Shown in pieces: positions 7,711-17,644 of a stretch of 64,000 bases of DNA (positions are counted from its first letter, which is position 1; every line of letters begins with the position of its first letter). This DNA comes from Oligoflexia bacterium (GTDB lineage: Bacteria > Bdellovibrionota > Bdellovibrionia > JABDDW01). A model generated the notes under the pieces. It was not told the DNA's origin. It did no database searches and worked only from the letters and a program-made list of their open reading frames with translations. The stretch spans positions 1 through 64,000 of the forward strand of contig JADJXN010000003.1 of assembly GCA_016715815.1 (NCBI GenBank), given 5' to 3'. A program made the translations under genes and the position numbers.

Positions 7711-8235
7711 ATGATTATACCAGTTCATGGCATTTATCCAAAAATTGAATCAAAAGTGTGGATAGCACCAAATGCCACGGTAATTGGCGATGTTGAAATT
7801 GGGAAAAAAACTTCAATTTGGTTTGGGGTTATTATTCGTGGTGATGTTTATAAAATAAAAATTGGCAATGAATCTAACATTCAAGATGGAACAGTTGTAC
7901 ATTGCACTTACAAAAAAGCTGGGGTTGAAATTGGTAATCGTGTGAGCATTGGGCATAATGCAACAATCCATGGTTGTAAAATTGAGGATGGTAGTCTTAT
8001 TGGTATGGGAGCCATTATTATGGATAATGCCGTTATCCCTAAAAACTGTCTTGTAGCTGCGGGAAGTCTTGTTGTTGAAGGTTCGACTTTTGAAGAGGGA
8101 AGTCTGATAATGGGAAGCCCTGCTAAGGTAAAAAGAAAATTAACAAAACCAGAATTAGATTTTTTGCAAAAAAGTGCGGATAATTACATGAAGTACACAA
8201 CTTGGTATGTTGGACAGGGAGATAAAATTCCATGA
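7711..8235 (+). CDS. Gamma-class carbonic anhydrase-like protein (YrdA/PaaY type)
   Basis: A 174-residue left-handed beta-helix protein with hexapeptide repeats (IGDVEIG, SIWFGVIIRGD, IGNESNIQDG). The three zinc-binding histidines of gamma carbonic anhydrases are present: His64 (VVHCTY), His82 and His87 (GHNATIHGC). This supports a metal-binding fold, although many YrdA-type members show weak or no hydratase activity. ATG 7711 was preferred over TTG 7696, which would overlap the upstream gene. The stop overlaps the guaB ATG by four bases, making it part of the miaB-guaB run. Confidence 0.9.
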   Translation: MIIPVHGIYPKIESKVWIAPNATVIGDVEIGKKTSIWFGVIIRGDVYKIKIGNESNIQDGTVVHCTYKKAGVEIGNRVSIGHNATIHGCKIEDGSLIGMGAIIMDNAVIPKNCLVAAGSLVVEGSTFEEGSLIMGSPAKVKRKLTKPELDFLQKSADNYMKYTTWYVGQGDKIP

Positions 8236-9695
8236 CAAATTTAGATATTTCTGAAGCACTTACTTACGATGATATTTTATTAATACCTTGTTATTCAGAG
8301 AGTCTTCCCACAGAAGCAAAAACCACATCATTTTTTGCCAAAGATATCCATTTGCACTTACCACTTATTTCAGCAGCCATGGATACTGTCACAGAAAGTA
8401 GGGTGGCAAGAATTATGGCTCAAGAGGGAGGCTTGGGAGTTATTCATAAAAACATAACTGTTGAAGAGCAAGCACTGGAAGTTGAAAGAGTAAAAAAATA
8501 TGAAAGCGGGATGATAACAGACCCCATTACTTTAAGACCTGATAATACTGTTTGGGAGGCTTTGGAGTTAATGAGAAAATACTCCATCAGTGGTGTGCCC
8601 ATAACAAAAGATAACAAGCTTGTAGGAATTTTAACTAACAGAGATTTACGTTTTGAAACAAACGTTGAGCAAGCTATTTCTAACATAATGACAAAAGATA
8701 AACTTATCACAGCCCCTGAGGGAACAAGTCTGGAGCAAGCAAAAGTAACATTACAAAAACATAGAATTGAAAAATTACCTGTTGTGAATGCCAAAGGGGA
8801 GCTTAAAGGTTTAATTACAATTAAAGATATAGAAAAGGCTCGAGCCTTTCCCAATGCCAGTAAAGACAAACGCGGGCGCTTATTAGTTGGAGCTGCCATA
8901 GGAGTTGATAAAAAATCAGGAGAAAGAGCTGAGGCACTTATAAGTGCAGGGTGTGATGTTTTAGTAATAGACACAGCCCATGGGCATTCAAAAAATGTTT
9001 TAGAGCAGATTAAATGGGTGAGCCATCATTTTAAAGATGTGGCTATTGTCAGTGGCAATGTGGCAACAGCCGAGGCGACTCAAAGTCTTATTGAGGCAGG
9101 AAGTGATGTTGTAAAGGTCGGCATTGGACCTGGAAGTATATGTACAACACGTGTTGTAGCAGGAGTGGGTGTGCCACAAGTGGCTGCAATTTTAGATTGT
9201 GCAAAAGCTGCAAAAAAGAAAAATAAAACCATTATAGCTGATGGTGGAATTAAATACTCAGGAGACATTACCAAAGCTTTAGCACTTGGAGCAAATTCAG
9301 TTATGCTTGGCAATGCAATAGCAGGAACTGATGAAAGCCCAGGAGAGATGATTTTATACCAAGGCCGAACTTATAAAGTTTACCGCGGTATGGGAAGTTT
9401 AGGCGCTATGAAAAAGGGCTCAAAAGATAGGTACTTTCAAAGCACCGTTGAGCACGATGATAAGTTAGTACCAGAAGGCATTGAAGGAAAAGTTCCCTAC
9501 AAAGGTGGGCTAAGCTCCATTCTTCATCAACTCATTGGTGGAGTTAAATCAGGTATGGGTTATGTTGGGGCAAAAAATATAAAAGAGCTTCAGGAAAAAG
9601 CACAGTTTGTTAAAATATCTCAAGCAGGGCTTAAAGAGTCACACGTGCATGATGTTATTATCACTAAAGAGGCGCCTAATTACAGATTAGAATAA
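8232..9695 (+). CDS. guaB: Inosine-5'-monophosphate dehydrogenase
   Basis: 487 residues. Oxidises IMP to XMP with NAD, the first committed step to GMP. The barrel begins LTYDDILLIPCYSE, two CBS domains occupy roughly residues 95-205 (MTDPITL-type and IMTKDKLITAP), and the catalytic cysteine is Cys304 in GPGSICTTRV. The flap region is marked by YRGMGSLGAMKKGS. The ATG overlaps the preceding stop (ATGA). guaA follows after 11 bases, so the two GMP-branch enzymes are almost certainly co-expressed. Confidence 0.97.
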   Translation: MTNLDISEALTYDDILLIPCYSESLPTEAKTTSFFAKDIHLHLPLISAAMDTVTESRVARIMAQEGGLGVIHKNITVEEQALEVERVKKYESGMITDPITLRPDNTVWEALELMRKYSISGVPITKDNKLVGILTNRDLRFETNVEQAISNIMTKDKLITAPEGTSLEQAKVTLQKHRIEKLPVVNAKGELKGLITIKDIEKARAFPNASKDKRGRLLVGAAIGVDKKSGERAEALISAGCDVLVIDTAHGHSKNVLEQIKWVSHHFKDVAIVSGNVATAEATQSLIEAGSDVVKVGIGPGSICTTRVVAGVGVPQVAAILDCAKAAKKKNKTIIADGGIKYSGDITKALALGANSVMLGNAIAGTDESPGEMILYQGRTYKVYRGMGSLGAMKKGSKDRYFQSTVEHDDKLVPEGIEGKVPYKGGLSSILHQLIGGVKSGMGYVGAKNIKELQEKAQFVKISQAGLKESHVHDVIITKEAPNYRLE

Positions 9696-9706
9696 AGAGG
9701 TTTTTT

Positions 9707-11236
9707 GTGAGGGGTTCAAAAAACGCAATTGCAATTTTAGATTTTGGCTCTCAATTTACTCAGCTTATTGCTAGACGCGTGAGAGAATTGAGCGTTTATA
9801 GTGAAATCTTCCCTCATGATATGAGTTTGGATGAAATTATTAAAATGCAACCAGCTGGAATTATCTTAAGTGGCGGGCCCTCAAGCATTTATGAAAAAGA
9901 TGCTCAAAAAAGAAATGACTTAAAAGAAATTGTAAATAAATTTCCGGTTTTAGGAATTTGTTATGGAATGCAAATTTTAACGCAAGAATTCGGCGGAAAA
10001 GTTCAGCCAGGTAAGCAGCGCGAATATGGAGCAAATTTTATTAAATGGAGTGATGGAAAAAAGCAAAAAGTATGGATGAGCCATGGGGATTACGTCTCAG
10101 AAGTTCCAAATGGTACAAAAATCACAGCGCGCTCAGAGAATGAAATGATTGCAGCAATTGAGAATTTTAATATTGGCAAGGGGTTTATGGCCCTGCAATT
10201 TCACCCAGAGGTCACACACACAGAAAATGGAACTGAAATATTAAAGGACTTTTTATTTAATAAAGCAAAATGTGAGGCAAATTGGAGCGGAAAAAAATTA
10301 GTAGAGCACCTTTGTGATGAAATTAAAAATAAAGTTGGAGCTACTGGTAAAGTATTATGTGCCTTAAGTGGTGGAGTAGATTCTACTGTAACAGCTTCTT
10401 TACTGGTTAAAGCCCTTGGTGCGCAAAGAGTGTGGTGTGTTTTTGTTGATACAGGTCTTATGAGAAAAAATGAAAGTGATGAAGTATTAGAGGCTTATGC
10501 TGAAATGGGTTTAAAGGTAAAAGCTGTTTTTGCAGAAGAGAAGTTTTTAAATGCTTTAAAAGGAAAAACAGATCCAGAAGAGAAAAGAAAAATTATTGGC
10601 GGCTTATTTATTGATATTTTTGATGAAGCAACAAAATCAAACCCTTGTGATTTTTTAGCCCAAGGCACTCTTTACCCAGATGTCATTGAAAGTGTGAGTG
10701 TTAAAGGCAAAAGTGTAACCATAAAAAGCCATCATAATGTTGGAGGTCTTCCTGAGAGAATGAAATTAAAGCTGGTTGAGCCTTTAAGAGAGTTATTTAA
10801 AGACGAAGTGAGAAAGTTAGGTAGAGAGTTAAAAGTGCCAGAGAATCTATTAATGCGTCACCCGTTCCCAGGGCCAGGTTTAGGTATTAGAATTATAGGG
10901 GAAATAAATAAAGAGGATCTGGATATTTTAAAAAATGCAGACGATATTTATATTTCAGAACTTAAAAAAGAAAATCTTTATTCAAAAATATGGCAAGCCT
11001 TTACAGTTCTTTTGCCAGTAAAAACAGTGGGTGTGATGGGCGATGGTAGAACCTATGAGAGAGTGGCAGCCCTAAGAGCCGTCACTTCCCATGATGGAAT
11101 GACAGCAGATTGGTACCAGTTTGATCCAGTCTTTTTAGCAAAAGTAAGTAACCGCATTACCAATGAAGTAAAAGGTATTAACCGCGTGGTGTATGATATT
11201 TCCAGTAAACCACCAGCAACCATTGAGTGGGAATAA
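9707..11236 (+). CDS. guaA: GMP synthase (glutamine-hydrolysing)
   Basis: 509 residues; amidates XMP to GMP. The N-terminal class I glutamine amidotransferase has its nucleophile near residue 85 (LGICYGMQ) and the His-Glu pair in QFHPEVTHT. The ATP-pyrophosphatase domain carries the P-loop LSGGVDSTV, and the dimerisation domain ends SSKPPATIEWE, the canonical GuaA C-terminus. The start is GTG 9707, preceded by AGAGG. It follows guaB by 11 bases and precedes dnaE by four bases. No truncation or unusual residue was noticed. Confidence 0.97.
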   Translation: MRGSKNAIAILDFGSQFTQLIARRVRELSVYSEIFPHDMSLDEIIKMQPAGIILSGGPSSIYEKDAQKRNDLKEIVNKFPVLGICYGMQILTQEFGGKVQPGKQREYGANFIKWSDGKKQKVWMSHGDYVSEVPNGTKITARSENEMIAAIENFNIGKGFMALQFHPEVTHTENGTEILKDFLFNKAKCEANWSGKKLVEHLCDEIKNKVGATGKVLCALSGGVDSTVTASLLVKALGAQRVWCVFVDTGLMRKNESDEVLEAYAEMGLKVKAVFAEEKFLNALKGKTDPEEKRKIIGGLFIDIFDEATKSNPCDFLAQGTLYPDVIESVSVKGKSVTIKSHHNVGGLPERMKLKLVEPLRELFKDEVRKLGRELKVPENLLMRHPFPGPGLGIRIIGEINKEDLDILKNADDIYISELKKENLYSKIWQAFTVLLPVKTVGVMGDGRTYERVAALRAVTSHDGMTADWYQFDPVFLAKVSNRITNEVKGINRVVYDISSKPPATIEWE

Positions 11237-11240
11237 TAAA

Positions 11241-14200
11241 ATGTTTGTGCATTTACATTTACATTCTCAATATTCACTTCTTGAAAGTTCAATTCAATTA
11301 GACGATTTAGTTAAAAAGGCAGTTGAGTATAAAATGCCAGCAGTGGCTGTGACAGATTATGGAAATATGTTTGGTGCCATTGAATTCTACCTTGAGGCAA
11401 AAAAAGCAGGAATAAAACCCATTTTAGGGTGTGAAGTATTTATTGCTCCTGAAGGAAGACAAACTAAAAGCACAAGCTTTCCAAGATTAGTTTTACTATG
11501 TCAAAACTTAGAAGGTTACAAAAATCTTTGTAAACTTGTTAGCCGTGGCTACACGGAAGGCTTTTATTATAAGCCGCGCGTGGATTATGAGCTTATTAAA
11601 CTCTATAACCAAAATTTAATTGCTTTGTCAGGATCAGCGTTGAGCGATGTTTCTCAGGATTATTTAAAATTAGGGGAAGAAAAAGCATTAGAGAAAATTA
11701 AATTCTATAAAGAAATATTTGGTGACAGGTTTTACCTTGAAATACAAAGAACCACAGCAAGAGATGAAAAGTTAAATCAGTTCTTAATAAGTAGTGCAAA
11801 AAATTTGAATATAGAATTAGTTGCGGCAAATGAGCCTCATTACCTAGCTCCAGAAGACTCTTTTGCTCAAGAAGTATTAATGTGCATTCAAGCGGGACGC
11901 ACCTTGCAAGAAGATAAAAGGCCTAAATTACCATCAGACCAGTTTTATTTTAAATCAGCTGAACAGATGCAAAAGCTTTTTAAGGATATTCCCCGGGCTT
12001 GTGAGAACACTTTAAAAATAGCAGAGAGATGTAATGTAGAATTTAATTTTAATGATGCCACAGGAAATAAAATTTATCATTTACCAAGCTTTCCAGTCCC
12101 AAAGGGAATGAAGCTAAAAGATTTTATAAAAGATATGGCTTATGAGGGGCTTAAAAAAAGATTTGAAGAAATGATTTCTCGTGGTGAGGAAGTTAAAGAA
12201 GAAAACAAACCAAATTATTATAAGCGTCTTGATTATGAATTAAGTGTCATTGATAGAATGGGTTTTAATGGTTATTTTTTAATTGTTCAAGATTTTATTA
12301 ACTACGCTAAATCTCAAAATATTCCAGTAGGCCCGGGACGAGGTTCAGGGGCTGGCTCACTAGTGGCTTATTCATTAAGAATTACGGATCTTGACCCAAT
12401 AAAATATAATTTGCTTTTTGAGAGATTTCTAAACCCTGAGCGTATTAGCATGCCAGATTTTGACGTAGATTTTTGTCAAGATAGACGTAGCGAAGTTATC
12501 AACTATGTTACAAAAAAATATGGCACAGGTTCTGTGGCTCAAATTATTACCTTTGGAAAACTTCAAACCAGAGCAGCCATTAGAGATGTGGGCCGAGCCT
12601 TAGGAATTCCCTATAGCGAAGTGGATGCTATTGCTAAAATGGTTCCTGAAAAATTAGGAATTACTTTAACTGAGGCTATTGAGCAAGAACCACGCTTTAA
12701 AGAAATGTCTGAGAATGACCCTAAAGTAGATAATTTATTAAAAACCGCCCTTAAGCTTGAAGGTTTAACCCGCCATGCTTCTATACATGCAGCAGGAGTT
12801 ATTATTTCTAATATGCCTCTTGTGGAATACTGCCCCTTATATAAAGGCAACGAAGGTGAAACAGTTATTCAATATGACATGATTAATGCTGAGCACATTG
12901 GCTTAATAAAATTTGACTTTTTGGGTTTAAAAACGCTTACCATGATTAGTAACACCATTAAGCTTGCAAAAATAAATGATCCAGAAGATGCTAAAAACCT
13001 TTCAACTACTTCTATTAGTTTAAATGATCCAAAAATTTATGAGCTTTTATCAAATGGAGACACTGCAGGCGTGTTTCAATTTGAGGGTGATGGAATAAGT
13101 GATTTAATTAAAAAATTCAAACCAAACTGTTTTGAAGACATAACAGCTATAAACGCACTTTATCGCCCAGGCCCAATGAATATGCTTGATGAATATGTTG
13201 CCAGAAAGCATGGAAAAATTAGAGTTACATATTTATTTGACGAGCTAGAAGAAATTTTAAAAGAAACCTACGGGATTATTGTTTACCAAGAACAAGTGCA
13301 ATTAATTGCAGCAAAAATTGCTAATTATTCTTTAGGTGAAGCTGACGTTTTAAGAAGAGCTATGGGTAAAAAGAAACCCCAAGAGATGGCAAAACAAAAA
13401 GAGAGATTTTTAAAAGGGGCAAAAGAAAACAAATATGACCTTAAAAAGGCCGAAGAACTTTTTGATTTAATGGCCAAATTTGCTGAGTATGGTTTTAATA
13501 AATCCCATGCCGCAGCATATTGTGTAGTGGCAGCCCAAACAGCTTATTTAAAAGCAAAATACCCAGTTGAGTTTTATGCAGCATTAATTACCACAGAGAT
13601 GAGTGACACAGATAAAATAGTAAAATACATCCGTGATGCCACTAAACATAAAATTAAAGTCAGAGGCCCTGATGTTAACTACTCAGATTATTTTTTCTCT
13701 GCAAAAAATGGAGAAATTGTTTTTGGCTTAGGCGGTGTTAAAGGTGTGGGCCAAGCTGCCGTTGAAGCCATCATGGAAGCAAGAGCAAAGATTGAAGATG
13801 GCATATTTGCAAGTATTAGTGAGTTTTTTGAGAATGTAGATTTAAGGCGTGTTAATAAAAAAGTGATTGAATGCTTAATTAAATCCGGCGCTTTTGATAG
13901 TTTACATGCAAATAGAGCGCAACTTTTTAGTGGTTTTGAGAACTACCTTGAAGTGGCAGAAAAGAAAAAGCGTGATCGTGAATTGGGCCAAGTAAGTCTT
14001 TTTGAGCAGATAAGTAATGATCAAAGCTTTAAGGTGGAGTTGGCAGAAAAGGATGATTGGCTTAGGAGCCAAAAACTAAGTTATGAAAAAGAAGTTTTAG
14101 GGTTTTACATTAGTGACCACCCACTTAATGGGCTGGAGAGTATTTTAAAAAACCACGTTAATGCCCATGTGAGCCAACTAAGCCTTATGGATAACAAAAA

Positions 14201-14696
14201 AAAGGTAATCATTGGCGGCATGATGGGTGAGATAAGAGAAATTATTACTAAAAAAGGAAACAGGATGGCTTTTGCTAATTTTGAAGACCAAACTGGTTCA
14301 GTTGGAATTGTTATTTTCCCTGAGGTCTTTTTAAAATACCAACACCTCATTAAAAGCTCAAAGCCACTAATATTAACTGGTAATTGGGAAAAGGAAGATA
14401 GCAGTGGGCAAATTATTACTGAGGAGTTTAGACTTGTTGAATCATTAGCTGAAACTGCCAGGGAAGTTGTTTTTAGTGTTAAATCAACAAACCTTGATTT
14501 TGATATTAATACCCTTAAAGACATATTAAAAAAACATAAGGGCTCGGTTAAAAGTCGCATTGACATAGACTTTAACGATTTAAATAAAAGTGTAAGCTTA
14601 GACCTAGATCCTGAGTATGCGGTGTACCCCTCTGAGAGCTTTTTTGAGGATATAGAGAAAAACCTTAAAAATCAGGCTCAAGTTCAAGTGTTATAA
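11241..14696 (+). CDS. dnaE: DNA polymerase III alpha subunit
   Basis: 1151 residues, the typical length of DnaE1 replicative polymerases. The N-terminal PHP domain begins FVHLHLHSQYSLLESS. The palm catalytic aspartates are in PDFDVDFCQD at about residues 404-410. The thumb/fingers motifs GPGRGSGAGSLVAY and ALYRPGPM follow, and an OB domain with a tau-binding tail lies after about residue 950 (IIGGMMGEIREI). ATG 11241 starts just four bases after guaA, and the reading frame upstream lies inside guaA and is not conserved. Co-transcription with guaBA would tie nucleotide supply to replication; that is inference. Confidence 0.96.
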   Translation: MFVHLHLHSQYSLLESSIQLDDLVKKAVEYKMPAVAVTDYGNMFGAIEFYLEAKKAGIKPILGCEVFIAPEGRQTKSTSFPRLVLLCQNLEGYKNLCKLVSRGYTEGFYYKPRVDYELIKLYNQNLIALSGSALSDVSQDYLKLGEEKALEKIKFYKEIFGDRFYLEIQRTTARDEKLNQFLISSAKNLNIELVAANEPHYLAPEDSFAQEVLMCIQAGRTLQEDKRPKLPSDQFYFKSAEQMQKLFKDIPRACENTLKIAERCNVEFNFNDATGNKIYHLPSFPVPKGMKLKDFIKDMAYEGLKKRFEEMISRGEEVKEENKPNYYKRLDYELSVIDRMGFNGYFLIVQDFINYAKSQNIPVGPGRGSGAGSLVAYSLRITDLDPIKYNLLFERFLNPERISMPDFDVDFCQDRRSEVINYVTKKYGTGSVAQIITFGKLQTRAAIRDVGRALGIPYSEVDAIAKMVPEKLGITLTEAIEQEPRFKEMSENDPKVDNLLKTALKLEGLTRHASIHAAGVIISNMPLVEYCPLYKGNEGETVIQYDMINAEHIGLIKFDFLGLKTLTMISNTIKLAKINDPEDAKNLSTTSISLNDPKIYELLSNGDTAGVFQFEGDGISDLIKKFKPNCFEDITAINALYRPGPMNMLDEYVARKHGKIRVTYLFDELEEILKETYGIIVYQEQVQLIAAKIANYSLGEADVLRRAMGKKKPQEMAKQKERFLKGAKENKYDLKKAEELFDLMAKFAEYGFNKSHAAAYCVVAAQTAYLKAKYPVEFYAALITTEMSDTDKIVKYIRDATKHKIKVRGPDVNYSDYFFSAKNGEIVFGLGGVKGVGQAAVEAIMEARAKIEDGIFASISEFFENVDLRRVNKKVIECLIKSGAFDSLHANRAQLFSGFENYLEVAEKKKRDRELGQVSLFEQISNDQSFKVELAEKDDWLRSQKLSYEKEVLGFYISDHPLNGLESILKNHVNAHVSQLSLMDNKKKVIIGGMMGEIREIITKKGNRMAFANFEDQTGSVGIVIFPEVFLKYQHLIKSSKPLILTGNWEKEDSSGQIITEEFRLVESLAETAREVVFSVKSTNLDFDINTLKDILKKHKGSVKSRIDIDFNDLNKSVSLDLDPEYAVYPSESFFEDIEKNLKNQAQVQVL

Positions 14697-14697
14697 A

Positions 14698-14725
14698 TTG
14701 ACAAGTTACAGACAAATAATAAGAT
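14698..14725 (+). promoter_or_regulatory. Candidate sigma-70-type promoter for the FlgT-like operon
   Basis: TTGACA (14698-14703), 16 bases, then TAAGAT (14720-14725). It lies directly after the dnaE stop and is followed by an AAGAGG ribosome binding site and ATG at 14744. The -35 is perfect and the -10 matches four of six positions. Confidence 0.5.
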
Positions 14726-14743
14726 CATCTTAAGAGGCAAAAA

Positions 14744-15931
14744 ATGAAGCTTTTTATATACTTAAGCATATTTATTTTAGCTTTTATAAACCCCGCATTG
14801 GCCATAGATGACATTATTCAATTAAATACTCAAGGGGTTAGTGTGAACCCCACCCCTGCACAGGCTCGGGCTGAATCTTTAAAAGATGCTCTTGATAAGG
14901 GAACGCTGCAAGTTTTATCTAACCTCATTGGTGAGGCGCGTGTTGAAAAAAACATGGCGGCTATAAAAGAGAAAATTTTAATTGATACCTCAAAATACGT
15001 TCAATACTTTAAGGCTGAAGAGCCTGTTAAATTAGAGGATCAAACTACAGTTCAAGTTAATATGAAGATATCAGTGGCATCACTGCGAGAGCTTTTAGAC
15101 AAAGAAGGGCTACTTATTCAAAGTGATGAAGTTTTTGATGTTTTGCCTGTTGTAAAAATATATGAAAAATCTGTTGGTGGACGCTCTTATCAGTGGTGGA
15201 AAGATGATCCTCAATTTATTAGCTCAGTTTTAAAAGATCAGCTAAGGGCTTTGGCATTACAGTTTCAACAAACAAAAACTAAAAACTTTAAGTTAGTAGA
15301 CCCCATTAAAGACAAAACTTATTTACAAGTATCAGATAGATTTAAAATAGATGATATTAACTCAACAGATGCCATCACCATGGCAGCTGAGCTTAAAATG
15401 CCACTTTTATTGCTGGGGGAAGCCTACATCACCCCAACAGAGGTAGAAAATAAATATAAAGCAGCCTTAAAATCAGCTCTTTACCATGTGCAGAGTAGCC
15501 GTGTGGTTGCTGAAATAAACAAAGAATTTGAGCTGACATCAAATAAAAAAAATTCGGACTTAATTCTGCAACAAGCACTAAGACAAGTTTACACTGATGC
15601 CTCAAACGCTCTCTCAGAGGAATTACTTAAAGAATTTAAAAAGGGTTTGTTTGGCTCACAAGTTATTCAGATTTTAATTGATGCTAATATGAATTATTTT
15701 GATTTAGAAAATATTAAGAAAGAATTTTTAGTAAGAATACCCGAGTTAAGAAGTATTAAAGAAAGAAAATTGCAAAAAGGTAATTTTACATTAGAGGCAG
15801 ACTTAATTGGTAATATGAATAGTCTTGCGAAAAAAATTGAAACATCTAGTTTTGATAAAATTGAAGTCAACGTGGACCGTGTTGAGCCGCAGTTTATAAA
15901 GCTTTCTGTGAGCAAGAAAAGAGGGGGATAA
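14744..15931 (+). CDS. Exported FlgT N-domain-like protein
   Basis: 395 residues with a signal peptide (MKLFIYLSIFILAFINPALA). After it comes a region with conserved spacing of Ala/Glu-rich helix (PAQARAESLKDALDKGTLQVLSNLIGEA, quoted only in part as AQARAESLKDAL) and strand YVQYFKAEE...VQVNMKISV, which looks like the N-terminal domain of flagellar assembly protein T or a related LPP20-type fold. The remaining 250 residues are alpha/beta of unknown type. The next gene, after three bases, carries the TolB-like and C-terminal FlgT-type domains, so the pair may together do what single FlgT does elsewhere: build a ring around a sheathed flagellar basal body. This is inference from domain resemblance. 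Confidence 0.6.
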   Translation: MKLFIYLSIFILAFINPALAIDDIIQLNTQGVSVNPTPAQARAESLKDALDKGTLQVLSNLIGEARVEKNMAAIKEKILIDTSKYVQYFKAEEPVKLEDQTTVQVNMKISVASLRELLDKEGLLIQSDEVFDVLPVVKIYEKSVGGRSYQWWKDDPQFISSVLKDQLRALALQFQQTKTKNFKLVDPIKDKTYLQVSDRFKIDDINSTDAITMAAELKMPLLLLGEAYITPTEVENKYKAALKSALYHVQSSRVVAEINKEFELTSNKKNSDLILQQALRQVYTDASNALSEELLKEFKKGLFGSQVIQILIDANMNYFDLENIKKEFLVRIPELRSIKERKLQKGNFTLEADLIGNMNSLAKKIETSSFDKIEVNVDRVEPQFIKLSVSKKRGG

Positions 15932-15934
15932 AGC

Positions 15935-16855
15935 ATGTTAAGATTGGCTTTGACATGTATTTTAGGCTTAAGTATTGCATCTTGTGTAACTTCTAAAAAT
16001 AGAACTCAAGATGAATCTGATAGCGTTGTTAATAAACTAAGAACCTTGCGTGCTGATGGCCCAAGAAAAAGAATTATAATTTTACCTTTTTTTAATGAAT
16101 CTTTTGAGAAAGACGATGCTATTGCTAAAACTGCAAGAGACACTTTAATTAAAGGTTTAAAAAGAACAGATAATTTTATTATTGTTGATAATACTGACTT
16201 AGGAAAAGATTTAGACAAATATAAAACTGAGACTTCTTATAATATGGATGAGCTTGGCAAAGTTGCTCAGGATTTAGGTGTTGTAGCTATTGTTGAGGGC
16301 CATGTAGTAGACATTAAGGCAAAAAAAGTTGGAGAAGAAGTGGGGCTTTTACGCTCTATGAAGGCAGATGTTACAGCTACAGTTGGCGTGAGAGTTTATT
16401 CAAGCTCAAGTAAAAAAGAAGTTTTTAATGAGACAAGATCAGCCATGAGTTCGGAAAAAAATTACCGTGTCTTAAACCCTGATGGAAAAAAATCTTTAGC
16501 CTCAGATCCGGAGTTAATACGAGAAGCTTTGGCAAAAGCACTTAATGGTTTTGTATTACCCATAACAAAATCAGTAGATAAGCTAGCTTGGAATGGCCGT
16601 ATTGCCTATGTGCGTGGGGAAAAAGTTTATTTAAATGCTGGAAGGCTTACAGGCATTTCAGTGGGAGATATTTTAAAAGTTTTAGAGTCAGGGGAGGACG
16701 TCTATGACCCTGAATCTGGAATTTTTATTGGTAAAGCCCCCGGTAGAGTGAAGGGAACGTTAGAAGTAGTTAGTTATTTTGGAAAAGATGGCTGCATTGC
16801 CATTGTTCACTCAGGTTCTGGTTTTAAGGAGAACGACCAAGTTGAGCTTTATTAA
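15935..16855 (+). CDS. Lipoprotein with TolB-N/CsgG-like and FlgT C-terminal-like domains
   Basis: 306 residues. Signal peptide with lipobox ending IASC, lipidated cysteine at residue 17. Residues 48-190 (RKRIIILPFFN..., LGVVAIVEGHVVD) resemble the TolB N-terminal / CsgG nucleotide-fold domain used in FlgT's middle part. Residues 205-306 (GRIAYVRGEKVYLNAGRLTG, VGDILKVLESGE, ENDQVELY) resemble the FlgT C-terminal beta domain. ATG 15935 has GAGGGGG upstream. The preceding gene is a candidate N-domain partner. Alternatives are a generic outer-membrane assembly lipoprotein. lipB overlaps its 3' end by 14 bases. Confidence 0.62.
   Translation: MLRLALTCILGLSIASCVTSKNRTQDESDSVVNKLRTLRADGPRKRIIILPFFNESFEKDDAIAKTARDTLIKGLKRTDNFIIVDNTDLGKDLDKYKTETSYNMDELGKVAQDLGVVAIVEGHVVDIKAKKVGEEVGLLRSMKADVTATVGVRVYSSSSKKEVFNETRSAMSSEKNYRVLNPDGKKSLASDPELIREALAKALNGFVLPITKSVDKLAWNGRIAYVRGEKVYLNAGRLTGISVGDILKVLESGEDVYDPESGIFIGKAPGRVKGTLEVVSYFGKDGCIAIVHSGSGFKENDQVELY
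16826..16831 (+). promoter_or_regulatory. Ribosome binding site fixing the lipB start
   Basis: AAGGAG, ten bases before TTG 16842, inside the end of the preceding gene. It favours TTG 16842 over an earlier in-frame ATG (16779), which would overlap the lipoprotein gene by 77 bases. Confidence 0.6.
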
Positions 16856-17534
16856 ACTTCATTGGCAGGGTGTTGAGGCCTACGATCTTGTTTTAAAAAA
16901 ACAAAATGAGTTGCATAAATTAGTAAGCCAGGGTGAAGAGCCTATGGTTATTGGCTGTGAGCACCCAACAGTCATTACTTTTGGCAAACGTTCAAATAAT
17001 TTTGACGATTTATTAATGCCTCTATCTAGCCTTCGTGCGCAAAACATTGAGATATTTACTGTAGATAGAGGAGGCCATGCTACTTTACATAACTTAGGCC
17101 AACTTGTTTTATACCCCATTATTCCCATTAAAAAACTAGGTATTGGGGTGCGCCAATTTGTTGAAATGCTTGAAATGACAACAGCCATTCTCCTTGCTGA
17201 GTATGGTTTGGAAGTTGGAAAGACTAATGAGCCAGGCTTATGGGTAGAGAATAAAAAAATTGCAGCTTTTGGGATACGCATAGAAAAAGGTGTGACCATG
17301 CACGGACTTGCTTTAAATGTGTTTAATGATCTTGAGCCATTTAAAAATATCAGGCAATGCGGGCTTACTTCCATTTCAACAAACATGGAACTTGAGATGG
17401 CCAAATTTATGGAAGTTGGTTTTGAGCTTAATTTAGAAGATTTAGCACGCCGTTGGGTGCAAATTTTTGAAGCCCAGCTTAAGCCATTACAGAGTATTAA
17501 TAATGAGGTTGCAACAGCTGATCTTTCTATATAA
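16842..17534 (+). CDS. lipB: Octanoyl-[acyl-carrier-protein]:protein N-octanoyltransferase
   Basis: 230 residues. Transfers octanoyl from ACP to lipoyl domains, the first step of endogenous lipoic acid formation. The signature RGGHATLHNLGQLVLYP (octanoyl-binding, residues about 76-92) is present. The catalytic lysine is Lys139 (ENKKIAAFG) and the catalytic cysteine Cys173 (RQCGLTSIS). The start at TTG 16842 is supported by AAGGAG ten bases upstream. lipA is not in this window. The gene is followed after 19 bases by a tRNA gene. Confidence 0.94.
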   Translation: MSFIKLHWQGVEAYDLVLKKQNELHKLVSQGEEPMVIGCEHPTVITFGKRSNNFDDLLMPLSSLRAQNIEIFTVDRGGHATLHNLGQLVLYPIIPIKKLGIGVRQFVEMLEMTTAILLAEYGLEVGKTNEPGLWVENKKIAAFGIRIEKGVTMHGLALNVFNDLEPFKNIRQCGLTSISTNMELEMAKFMEVGFELNLEDLARRWVQIFEAQLKPLQSINNEVATADLSI

Positions 17535-17553
17535 ATTCAGTTAATCTTTTAAT

Positions 17554-17630
<77 letters not shown>

Positions 17631-17644
17631 GAACCACTCTGATA

